Below the pieces are notes generated by a model, which worked only from the letters and a program-made list of their open reading frames with translations, was not told the origin of the DNA and ran no database searches. Position numbers and translations under genes: made by a program. 14,553 nt of DNA from Marinagarivorans sp. UBA5868 (GTDB lineage Bacteria; Pseudomonadota; Gammaproteobacteria; Pseudomonadales; Cellvibrionaceae), in NCBI GenBank assembly GCA_002432095.1, contig DJFQ01000157.1, forward strand, positions 2,033 to 16,585, given 5' to 3'. This document shows, one piece after another, positions 8,177 to 14,553 of this stretch. Position 1 is the stretch's first letter. Every line of letters begins with the position of its first letter.

Positions 8177-8383
8177 CAAACGAAGCATTGATTGCTAATG
8201 GTTGGACAACCATGCATGCATATAGGCACATATATGGTGCATTTGCTGTAACGCTGAATACAAGAACGCGAGAAGAGCCCTTAGTCCAAAAGGAGAGCTT
8301 AACAATCAGTGAACCCCTGCTTGCTTATATCAGATGCTTACGATGCCGTGGGGTAGAGGCCGGTATTCAAGGTCCTAACTCAC

Positions 8384-8406
8384 AAAATAGCGATGGCCCC
8401 ATCGCT
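8384..8406 (-). terminator. Possible terminator downstream of the CysQ-like gene
   Basis: AGCGATGG (8389-8396) pairs perfectly with CCATCGCT (8399-8406). Read on the minus strand the stem is followed by ATTTT. It lies about 175 bases beyond the CysQ stop codon, which would leave a long 3' tail, and the T run is short. A terminator for the Wzy-CysQ transcript is the best guess. Confidence 0.4.
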
Positions 8407-8536
8407 TAGATTGCGGGCCGACACATCAGGAGACCCAGACCAGCGCTAACAAGAGAAGAGTGCGCCTCCGACGGCGATCACCATTCAGGTGCATCACCGA
8501 ATACTCGGCTCAATTGGTGAGCAATGCAATCATTGA

Positions 8537-8552
8537 GGGATTGATCAATCCC
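8537..8552. repeat. Perfect 16-bp palindrome
   Basis: GGGATTGATCAATCCC reads the same on both strands. It lies 29 bases after the CysQ stop codon, read on the minus strand. It has no loop and no T run, so it is a poor terminator; a dimeric protein-binding site is an alternative. No regulator is known here. Confidence 0.5.
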
Positions 8553-8580
8553 CAAGCCGTTCACCTGCGTCCTCCGCTCA

Positions 8581-9399
8581 CTATGCAATTAGCGATCTCA
8601 TCAAATGTTCCAAGCAAGGGGAAATGTCAGCGCAGGCAGCAAAAGACGGATTCAGCAATGACTCTTTGGTGTTGTAGCGTAGCGGCAGCAGCGTTTTCCA
8701 GTCGAGCACTTGGCCACCCGCAGCTTCGAGTACCGCCTGTGCTGCCGCAGTGTCCCACTCATTGGTAGGGCCAAATCGTGGGTAGAGATCTGCTTTGCCT
8801 TCAGCGATTAAGCAAAACTTAAGAGAGCTACCAACTGTAGTCAATTGGTGATTGGGTAATGCAGCAAGCAGTTCAAACATTTGAGGAGATGTGTGCGAGC
8901 GGCTACCCACCACACGCCAACCATGAGCCGTTGAGGGGAAATCGGAGCAGCGAATTTTCTCGCGCAGACCATGCCTCCCTTGCTGACGAAAAGCCCCTAC
9001 ATTTTTTTGCCCACAGAAAAATACATCTGTAACCGGCACATAGACGACGCCAAATACCGGCTCCGCCTCCCGAATAAGTGCAATGTTAACGGTAAACTCA
9101 CCACTACCTTTAATAAACTCCCGCGTGCCGTCTAGCGGATCAATCAACCAGTATTCGCCCCACTGCTGCCTTGTAGACCACAACGGCAGCTCACCCTCCT
9201 CCGACAAGATGGGAATGCCGCCTAAAGACATCAACCCATGCGAAATAATGTTATGGCTCTCTTGATCTGCAAGAGTCAACGGAGAATCGTCGGCCTTCCA
9301 GGTCACTTTAATGCTCTGTTTCTGACGATAAATGTTCAGTGCAGCTTGCCCTGCGTGCCAGGCAATATCCAACAGAGCCGTCGCATCAGGTTCCACCAT
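8581..9399 (-). CDS. cysQ: CysQ-like 3'(2'),5'-bisphosphate nucleotidase
   Basis: A 272-residue cytoplasmic (or membrane-associated) phosphatase of the inositol-monophosphatase superfamily. CysQ removes the 3' phosphate of PAP, the by-product of sulfotransferases and PAPS reduction, and may also act on PAPS. Metal-binding and catalytic motifs are complete: DDSPLTLAD (37-45), SEEG (66-69), WLIDPLDGT (84-92) with D87 and D90, and WDTAA (215-219) with D216. The stretch GSSLKFCLIAEGKADLYPRF (190-209) is typical of CysQ rather than SuhB. The ATG at 9399 lies inside the end of the Wzy-like gene, which stops at 9386, a 14-base overlap that suggests translational coupling. Context suggests a role tied to polysaccharide production; CysQ-type genes are known in some capsule loci. 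No sulfotransferase or PAPS-synthesis gene is in this window, so sulfation is only a possibility. Confidence 0.93.
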   Translation of the reverse strand: MVEPDATALLDIAWHAGQAALNIYRQKQSIKVTWKADDSPLTLADQESHNIISHGLMSLGGIPILSEEGELPLWSTRQQWGEYWLIDPLDGTREFIKGSGEFTVNIALIREAEPVFGVVYVPVTDVFFCGQKNVGAFRQQGRHGLREKIRCSDFPSTAHGWRVVGSRSHTSPQMFELLAALPNHQLTTVGSSLKFCLIAEGKADLYPRFGPTNEWDTAAAQAVLEAAGGQVLDWKTLLPLRYNTKESLLNPSFAACADISPCLEHLMRSLIA

Positions 9400-10816
9400 T
9401 GCTGTTTTCCGTCGTGACCCGCTGTTGCGCGAGCTCAGAGGCCGTTATCGGCTTGAACTCAGCAAGCTGCTTTGCTCTTGCTAACAACGCTCCCGCCATC
9501 AGATAAGACAAATGATTTAAAGAGGCATTGGGAATTTGGTCAATGAGAAAAATCATCAAGACTATGGCTAATGCCAAGGTGTATTGAGAAAAAGATTTCT
9601 CGTTTCTGGAATTAAGCACTCTGTTAATTACAATCAATGGGTATGCAATCAAACCCATTGTCCCGAGATATCCCAACCAACCAAAAACTCCATAATTCAG
9701 GATCCAGATACCATCAACAACGGTCTGATCTACTCCAGTAACAGGATCAAAGACCCGATTTCTTCCCCACGTTCCCCAGCCGAACAAAGGACGCTCATTA
9801 GCCTTGTCTAGCAAGATATCTTCATTATCGAAACGAAACTGTAATGATTGCGCCCTGGCCGGATCTAAGCCGGCGAAAAATTCGGTGATTTCTGAGAGAG
9901 GCAGAAATCCCCGAATCATCGGATAAAGCAGAACCAGAAGACTGACTGTACTTACCACCCGCAACCTATTTTTGACACCCAACAAAAGACTTAAAGCAAC
10001 AAAAAGCAAAAAGTAAATAATGGCACTATAGGTTTTACATAGGACCAAAACCAGGCAAAAATATAAAACAATAAAAATGCCTTTACCTTTAACCAACTCG
10101 TGCTTTTTACGCCACAGCACGAATGCTGCAACGGCGGAAAGGCATCCGTAAAGGGCTACTAAAAGCCCATGCCCTAAGAACACTACTGGCCGAAAACCTC
10201 CTGACCGGAGTTGCTGACGCCAGTCGTGTGGGAAATAGCCATACACATCCCTGTGAAGCTGCGGGCTCATCCGAACCTCGTACAACATAAGAACTGAATA
10301 AACTAAACCAAAGATAAACACCAGCTTCACAAATTCTTCATGTGCTTTGTTGGAACCTAGCAATGCATAACCAATAACGAAGGGCACATAGACCTTGATA
10401 TAAACCGCGGTAAAAATGGAGAGTGCTTCGGTAAATTTGAGTCCAGGTATTTGTCTAGTTGGGAATACCAAAGGGTCCATATTTGTGAGTACTGTCAAAA
10501 ATGGCGAAAACAAGAATGCCAAACAAAAAATCAAGCTAATTCGAAAGCGTGGTAGATAATCTATTTTGATTTTGTTCAGATAAATAAGCCAAAGCGCGAT
10601 GAAAACTGGCACCGCTTCTTTATCGAGCGGCGGCAGTAACGGCAGCTTAATAGGCGTCAACTCACCATGGGGTACGGGTAAAAAAAGATACGGTAACAGG
10701 AAGATCAAAATAACGGACTTTTCCAGGTTATAGCGCTTAAAAAGCTTGTATGCCACAAACGGCCAGATCACAAACAGGGCGATATAGTAGAAAGAGTTTG
10801 GTGGCGGTATATACAT
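9386..10816 (-). CDS. Wzy-like polysaccharide polymerase / O-antigen ligase family membrane protein
   Basis: A 476-residue inner-membrane protein with many hydrophobic segments, from about residue 9 to 450. It resembles the O-antigen ligase/polymerase family, which joins lipid-linked repeat units on the periplasmic side. The family-like pieces are FRPVVFLGHG (208-217) and a loop at about 319-355 with an arginine-rich start (ARAQSLQFRF) and ERPLFGWGTWGRNRV (341-355), matching the usual R-x-F ... PLFGxG pattern. The C-terminus is a soluble polar tail (about 451-476). Start: GGGA lies seven bases before the ATG at 10816. The gene overlaps the CysQ-like gene downstream and is divergent from the Wzx gene. 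Polymerase is favoured over lipid-A ligase because of the neighbouring flippase, but sequence alone does not settle it. Confidence 0.85.
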   Translation of the reverse strand: MYIPPPNSFYYIALFVIWPFVAYKLFKRYNLEKSVILIFLLPYLFLPVPHGELTPIKLPLLPPLDKEAVPVFIALWLIYLNKIKIDYLPRFRISLIFCLAFLFSPFLTVLTNMDPLVFPTRQIPGLKFTEALSIFTAVYIKVYVPFVIGYALLGSNKAHEEFVKLVFIFGLVYSVLMLYEVRMSPQLHRDVYGYFPHDWRQQLRSGGFRPVVFLGHGLLVALYGCLSAVAAFVLWRKKHELVKGKGIFIVLYFCLVLVLCKTYSAIIYFLLFVALSLLLGVKNRLRVVSTVSLLVLLYPMIRGFLPLSEITEFFAGLDPARAQSLQFRFDNEDILLDKANERPLFGWGTWGRNRVFDPVTGVDQTVVDGIWILNYGVFGWLGYLGTMGLIAYPLIVINRVLNSRNEKSFSQYTLALAIVLMIFLIDQIPNASLNHLSYLMAGALLARAKQLAEFKPITASELAQQRVTTENSNGGT

Positions 10817-10838
10817 TCAATATTCCCAAAAGCAAAAC

Positions 10839-10853
10839 GAACAAATTTTGTTC
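10839..10853. promoter_or_regulatory. Dyad in the divergent Wzy-Wzx intergenic region (possible operator)
   Basis: GAACAAA and TTTGTTC flank one central T. The dyad lies 23 bases upstream of the Wzy start codon in a 243-base region between divergent genes (10817-11059), a reasonable place for a regulator. A one-base loop makes an RNA hairpin unlikely. Its spacing does not fit the GAAC-N4-GTTC type of LexA box. I found no convincing -35/-10 pair for either gene in this region. Confidence 0.25.
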
Positions 10854-11059
10854 AATCGGTTAGCCTCGCGAACCTGGCACAAATCGAACGATACGATAAC
10901 CCCTCCGAGGGACGATTTTAAGTCAACAAGCCCTCGCATCCGCACCAATAACTCAATACACTGCCGCATCAATCAATAGGCACCAAGGTTGAGCACAGCC
11001 CAACGAAGCTGCCTCCGGCAGGCCTAATCGGCAATTTAAAAGCGACGTGTGTCAGTTTA

Positions 11060-12412
11060 ATGCTAAACAGAGTGAAGCGCCTGCTCCAAGGAACTGAGCT
11101 TAAGCGCAAGGTGTATACAGGAAGCTTTTGGATTGCGGTGGGGTTTGGCAGCCAAAAGGCATTGCAACTCGCCAGCAACCTCATTCTCACCCGCTTGTTG
11201 TTTCCCGAAGCGTTCGGGATTATGGCGCTGGTGAACGTCTTTATCATGGGCGTTGCCATGTTCAGTGATATGGGTGTAAGGCCCGCCATCATCCAGGCCA
11301 GGAATACCGACAACCCTAACCTTCTCAATACCGCCTGGACTCTACAGATCATCCGCGGGACCGTGCTTTGGGGCATTTTGTGTGGACTCGCGTATCCCGC
11401 CTCCCTCTTTTATGGGGAGCCCGACCTATTCCCATTACTATGTTTCTGTGGTTTCACCGCATTCACCGCCGGATTCCGTTCCATTGGTGTCATCTTGTCC
11501 GAACGCGAACTCGCCCTCAAAAAAGTAATGTTGATCAAGCTGTCTGGCCAAATGGTTGGCGTTACTACCATGATCTCGCTTGCGCTCACTTTTAAGTCCG
11601 TTTGGGCATTAGCAATTGGCACTGTATGTGGTGCGGTTACAGAGATGTTGTTAGGCCATCTATTATTGCGAATCCATCGTCACCGACTATGCTGGGACAC
11701 CGCTTTTGCCAAGCAAATCTTCCATTTTGGCAAATGGATTTTCTGGAGCACCATCTTTACATTCTTCAGTGGACAAGGCGTGCGAATGATCGAGGGGCGC
11801 TTTGTCTCTACCGAGATCTTGGCAATGATCGCCATCGCCGGCACCATTGCCTGGATGTTTGGCGAGTTGATTGAGCGGTTTATGAGCAATGTTCTCTTCC
11901 CCACATTGTCGCGCATACACAGAGAGGAGCCGGGCAAGTTCGCCTCGGTGCTCATCAAACTCCGAACACGCATTATGTTTGCGACCGTTCCCCTCTTTGG
12001 GATTGTCTCCTTACTTTCGGTTTTTATTATCGATTTACTTTACGACGACCGCTATGCATTTGCCGGCCAAGTGTTGTCGATATTGGCAATCAACAGCGCC
12101 ATACGTACCATGCCGCAAATCTACCAAAACGCTCTGCTCGCCCAAGGCAACACCCGCTTGCACTTTATAACAGTGGGCACCCTGGCATTTTCTAATATTC
12201 TGGGACTAGTAATAGGGTATTACAGTGCTGGCATATTGGGGATGTTGATAGGTTCAGGCCTGGGGTATCTAGCGGGATACTGCGTCACATTAGCGTTTGT
12301 GAGCCGCTCCGGCTGGGTATCGGTTAAGTGGGAGCTCCTGTTTTTAACGGTAATTGCCTCATTCGCGCTACTCAGCTTTAACTTTCATCTAGGAGAGTTT
12401 TCCTGGAAATGA
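11060..12412 (+). CDS. Wzx-type polysaccharide flippase (PST family, MOP superfamily)
   Basis: A 450-residue integral membrane protein that would flip undecaprenyl-linked repeat units from the cytoplasmic to the periplasmic face for Wzy. Family-like N-terminus: GSFWIAVGFGSQKALQL, then LILTRLLFPEAFGIMALVNV (41-60) and FSDMGVRPAIIQ (68-79), with hydrophobic segments continuing to the end. The length is slightly below the usual 470-500 residues, but both ends look natural. The ATG at 11060 has no clear Shine-Dalgarno sequence; there is a stop in frame 36 bases upstream, and no better start between. It is divergent from the Wzy-like gene and 151 bases before the AT3-SGNH gene on the same strand. 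The substrate cannot be deduced. Confidence 0.92.
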   Translation: MLNRVKRLLQGTELKRKVYTGSFWIAVGFGSQKALQLASNLILTRLLFPEAFGIMALVNVFIMGVAMFSDMGVRPAIIQARNTDNPNLLNTAWTLQIIRGTVLWGILCGLAYPASLFYGEPDLFPLLCFCGFTAFTAGFRSIGVILSERELALKKVMLIKLSGQMVGVTTMISLALTFKSVWALAIGTVCGAVTEMLLGHLLLRIHRHRLCWDTAFAKQIFHFGKWIFWSTIFTFFSGQGVRMIEGRFVSTEILAMIAIAGTIAWMFGELIERFMSNVLFPTLSRIHREEPGKFASVLIKLRTRIMFATVPLFGIVSLLSVFIIDLLYDDRYAFAGQVLSILAINSAIRTMPQIYQNALLAQGNTRLHFITVGTLAFSNILGLVIGYYSAGILGMLIGSGLGYLAGYCVTLAFVSRSGWVSVKWELLFLTVIASFALLSFNFHLGEFSWK

Positions 12413-12419
12413 AAATCAC

Positions 12420-12451
12420 CCTATCCGCGACTCACACAACTGAGCGATAGG
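12420..12451 (+). repeat. Imperfect hairpin just after the flippase stop codon
   Basis: CCTATC (12420-12425) pairs with GATAGG (12446-12451) and inside this CTCA pairs with TGAG around a six-base loop. It begins eight bases after the stop codon. No T run follows, so if it acts in termination it is not a standard intrinsic terminator; it may only protect the 3' end. Confidence 0.3.
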
Positions 12452-12486
12452 CTCTCATCACTCACTAGGCACAATTACCGCGCCTC

Positions 12487-12514
12487 TTGACAGTTTCCGA
12501 AGTAGACACATACT
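12487..12514 (+). promoter_or_regulatory. Candidate sigma-70 promoter for the AT3-SGNH gene
   Basis: A perfect -35 TTGACA (12487-12492) is followed after 16 bases by CATACT (12509-12514), four of six matches to TATAAT. Transcription would start near 12521, about 43 bases before the ATG. Together with the hairpin at 12420-12451 this suggests the acyltransferase gene can be transcribed apart from the flippase. Confidence 0.45.
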
Positions 12515-12563
12515 AGCCTCTCAACCAAACAGAACGAGCCAGTAACTCTAAGAGAACCTACGT

Positions 12564-14553
12564 ATGTTCTATCGCCCGGAGATTGACGGATTGAGAACTG
12601 TGGCTGTTATGCCAGTCATTTTTTATCACGCCGGATTTAGCTTGTTCAGTGGTGGGTTTATCGGTGTTGATATTTTCTTCGTTATTAGCGGATATCTCAT
12701 AACGTTTCTGTTGCTACGTGAAATACATCAAACCAACTCTATCTCGATAGCAAACTTTTATGAACGTCGAATACGTAGGATTCTTCCGGCACTAATCATC
12801 GTTTCATCAGCAAGCTCGCTCGCTGCTTTTTTTTGGCTTCCGCCAGTATTGCTGGAAAACTATGGAAAAGCCCTTTTATCTACGTTCTTATTTGTCTCAA
12901 ATATCTATTTCTGGAAAAATACAGGCTACTTTGATATTGCTGCCGAACAAAACCCCCTGCTTCACACCTGGAGCTTAGCGGTAGAAGAGCAGTTCTATAT
13001 TTTTTTCCCGCTGATATTGATTTTATTGTTCCGCTACGCAAAAAGCTCCATAACACTCGTCATAACTTTTTGCGCTTTAATTAGCCTCGCACTAGCCGAA
13101 TATTTTGTACACAAAAGCCAGAGCGCCGCTTTCTATCTAATCATCTTCAGAGCATGGGAACTTCTGACCGGATCACTTTGCGCCATATATTTAATGCGCA
13201 ACAACAGCCACGCCGATAAGCCAGTCAAATCTAACGAGTTATTATCCTTCATAGGGCTTATTTTTCTCCTGGCCTCTATTTTTTTCCTTGATCATACGAT
13301 GCCATTTCCAGGCCTGTCCGCCGTCCCAAGCGTTCTCGGCGCGGCACTAATAATTTGCTTTTCCGCAAACACCATGACCGGCAAACTGCTCGCCAACAAA
13401 CTAATGGTTGGCATAGGCTTGATCAGTTATAGCTTATATTTGTGGCATCAACCTGTATTTGCGTTTGCCCGCACACGATGTCAGTGCGAACTCGAACCGA
13501 TAGCATATTATGGCCTCATATGCCTATGTATAGTCCTCGCATATCTTTCATGGAAGTACATAGAATCACCTTTTCGCGGCAAGGCCGCGCTTTCGCGCAA
13601 AGCTGTATATACAACATGTGCATCATTCATCGGCATATTGGCAGCTTTTTCTCTCACGGTTCTAGCAAGCGACGGAATGCGATTTCGGTTTAACGACAGA
13701 GTTCTGGCTGCAATTGATGTAACCCGCGACCGCCCGGAGGAGTCATGTAAGAACAAGCGACAACTTTCTACAGGTGTAGACATTTGCGACTTTGGGGATA
13801 TATCAGCCGAAGATACTGTGGTGCTGTTAGGCGATTCTCATGCGGGAATGCTTCTCTATCCTTTTTCAGAGCGATTAAAAGAAGAAAAGAAAAAAGGCAT
13901 CCACATTATTAACTGGAACTGCCATGTCATCCCAGGTTTCGTTGGAGATCCAACACATCGATCTAAATTGGATGAGTGTCGCAAGAGCCAACAAGTGGTA
14001 CTCGGGTACATCAAAGAAAAAAACGCAAGTACAGTACTAATAGCCCGCTGGAGCTTCAGTATTGCACCAATTGAGGGGTATCTAGACAGCGTATTTTTTG
14101 ACAATGGTAAAGGGGGCATCGAAAGAGCCAATGTCTCGCGTGGAAACTACGTGCTTGTGCAAGGAGTGCCAACAAATACTGCACAGGCGGCAGAACGCGT
14201 GCTCACCGATTACATATACAGTTTGGTCGACGCATCATCCCAACTAACGCTGGTGATGCCAGTTCCGGAGGTAGGCTGGGACGTTCCTAGCTACAATTTT
14301 TACCATTATCTAAGCCATGGTGACCTACCCGAAGAAATAGCGACTCCCTATGAAGTCTACTTAACTCGCAATAAATTTATCCTAGAAATGGTTTCAAACC
14401 TATCTCATCCCAAAATCGTCAAAGTAGATCCTGCGGACTTCTTATGCGAACCGAGCAGGAAAGTGTGTCTGGCCCAACGTAATAAGCAACCTTTATATTA
14501 CGATGATGACCACCTGAATCGCACAGGAGCCACGCTGCTAGTCGAGAAAATTG
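12564..14553 (+). CDS. AT3-SGNH fusion O-acyltransferase (OafA/YrhL type), 3' open
   Basis: At least 663 residues with no stop before the window end. The N-terminal AT3 membrane domain (about 1-370) shows IDGLRTVAV with R11, H22 in FYHAGF, GVDIFFVISGYLI (34-46), RRIRRILP (68-75), HTWSLAVEEQFYIFFP (134-149) and YSLYLWHQPVF. A linking membrane helix (about 350-370) leads to a periplasmic SGNH domain: LLGDSHAG with nucleophile S425, and DDDHLNRTG with D647 and H650 as the DxxH block. Cysteines in the periplasmic part could form disulfides. In this family the AT3 part brings an acyl (usually acetyl) group across the membrane and the SGNH part transfers it to O-antigen, capsule or other glycans. 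Both active sites are visible, so only a few residues are likely missing. The ATG at 12564 has AAGAGA nine bases upstream and the MFYRPEIDGLR N-terminus typical of the family. Confidence 0.93.
   Translation, partial: MFYRPEIDGLRTVAVMPVIFYHAGFSLFSGGFIGVDIFFVISGYLITFLLLREIHQTNSISIANFYERRIRRILPALIIVSSASSLAAFFWLPPVLLENYGKALLSTFLFVSNIYFWKNTGYFDIAAEQNPLLHTWSLAVEEQFYIFFPLILILLFRYAKSSITLVITFCALISLALAEYFVHKSQSAAFYLIIFRAWELLTGSLCAIYLMRNNSHADKPVKSNELLSFIGLIFLLASIFFLDHTMPFPGLSAVPSVLGAALIICFSANTMTGKLLANKLMVGIGLISYSLYLWHQPVFAFARTRCQCELEPIAYYGLICLCIVLAYLSWKYIESPFRGKAALSRKAVYTTCASFIGILAAFSLTVLASDGMRFRFNDRVLAAIDVTRDRPEESCKNKRQLSTGVDICDFGDISAEDTVVLLGDSHAGMLLYPFSERLKEEKKKGIHIINWNCHVIPGFVGDPTHRSKLDECRKSQQVVLGYIKEKNASTVLIARWSFSIAPIEGYLDSVFFDNGKGGIERANVSRGNYVLVQGVPTNTAQAAERVLTDYIYSLVDASSQLTLVMPVPEVGWDVPSYNFYHYLSHGDLPEEIATPYEVYLTRNKFILEMVSNLSHPKIVKVDPADFLCEPSRKVCLAQRNKQPLYYDDDHLNRTGATLLVEKI

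Larger units (their letters stand above)
7529..8580. other. Gene-free gap of about 1.05 kb between lipoprotein and CysQ genes
   Basis: No reading frame here looks like a protein. The short plus-strand frames (about 60-80 codons, for example 8013-8198 and 8170-8409) lack ribosome sites and recognisable motifs, and I found no minus-strand candidate. The left end carries the ribosome site and leader of the minus-strand lipoprotein gene. The rest contains a series of inverted repeats (7846-8176), a possible terminator of the CysQ gene (8384-8406) and a 16-bp palindrome (8537-8552). I saw no tRNA, transposase remnant, CRISPR or integron site. Confidence 0.7.

Noticed and set aside
8134..8194. The bulged GC-rich stem with outer AATCAA/TTGATT could be an integron attC site.
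   Set aside because: The RYYYAAC and GTTRRRY core sites are absent, and there is no integrase or gene cassette nearby.
8013..8409. Two overlapping plus-strand frames of about 60-80 codons that might be small proteins.
   Set aside because: No ribosome binding sites, no recognisable motifs, mixed composition, and they run through the inverted-repeat region.
8460..8768. A 102-codon plus-strand frame.
   Set aside because: Its second half is antisense to the CysQ gene, whose motifs are clear; the frame is a shadow.
10875..10890. TGGCAC resembling the -24 part of a sigma-54 promoter for the flippase gene.
   Set aside because: The -12 part (TTGC) is missing at the required distance.

Overview
The window looks like part of a surface-polysaccharide (exopolysaccharide, capsule or O-antigen) locus from a Gram-negative bacterium, probably a marine-type gammaproteobacterium. 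The evidence is a Wzx-type flippase, a Wzy-type polymerase, a WecG/TagA/CpsF glycosyltransferase, three acyltransferase-3 (AT3) membrane enzymes, a CysQ-type phosphatase and a large outer-membrane lipoprotein with Ig-like modules and a beta-helix. The taxonomic guess rests on protein style only and is weak.

Layout, left to right. (1) Bases 1-3223, plus strand: the 3' part of a gene for an adenylation-carrier-AT3 fusion protein, then a WecG/TagA/CpsF glycosyltransferase 40 bases downstream. (2) Bases 3324-7528, minus strand: a compact stand-alone AT3 acyltransferase (translation most likely starts at 4406) and a 954-residue lipoprotein with tandem Ig-like repeats and a beta-helix, separated by a strong hairpin terminator at 4604-4636. 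(3) Bases 7529-8580: about 1.05 kb with no convincing gene but an unusual run of inverted repeats. (4) Bases 8581-10816, minus strand: a Wzy-like polymerase and a CysQ-like bisphosphate nucleotidase whose reading frames overlap by 14 bases. (5) Bases 11060-14553, plus strand: a Wzx flippase, then an AT3-SGNH O-acyltransferase that is open at the right edge but already shows its complete set of catalytic motifs.

How the genes may work together (inference): the WecG-type transferase adds a sugar to a lipid-linked repeat unit, Wzx moves the unit across the inner membrane and Wzy polymerises it. The AT3 enzymes decorate sugars with acyl groups. The fusion protein appears able to activate its own acid, load it on its own carrier domain and pass it to its own membrane acyltransferase. 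The beta-helix lipoprotein would act on or bind the polymer at the cell surface. CysQ would remove PAP, which would fit a sulfated polymer, although no sulfotransferase is visible here. Changes of strand and the long gap suggest a mosaic, modular locus rather than one operon.

The most unusual items are the adenylation-carrier-AT3 fusion, the CysQ-Wzy overlap and the structured gene-free gap.
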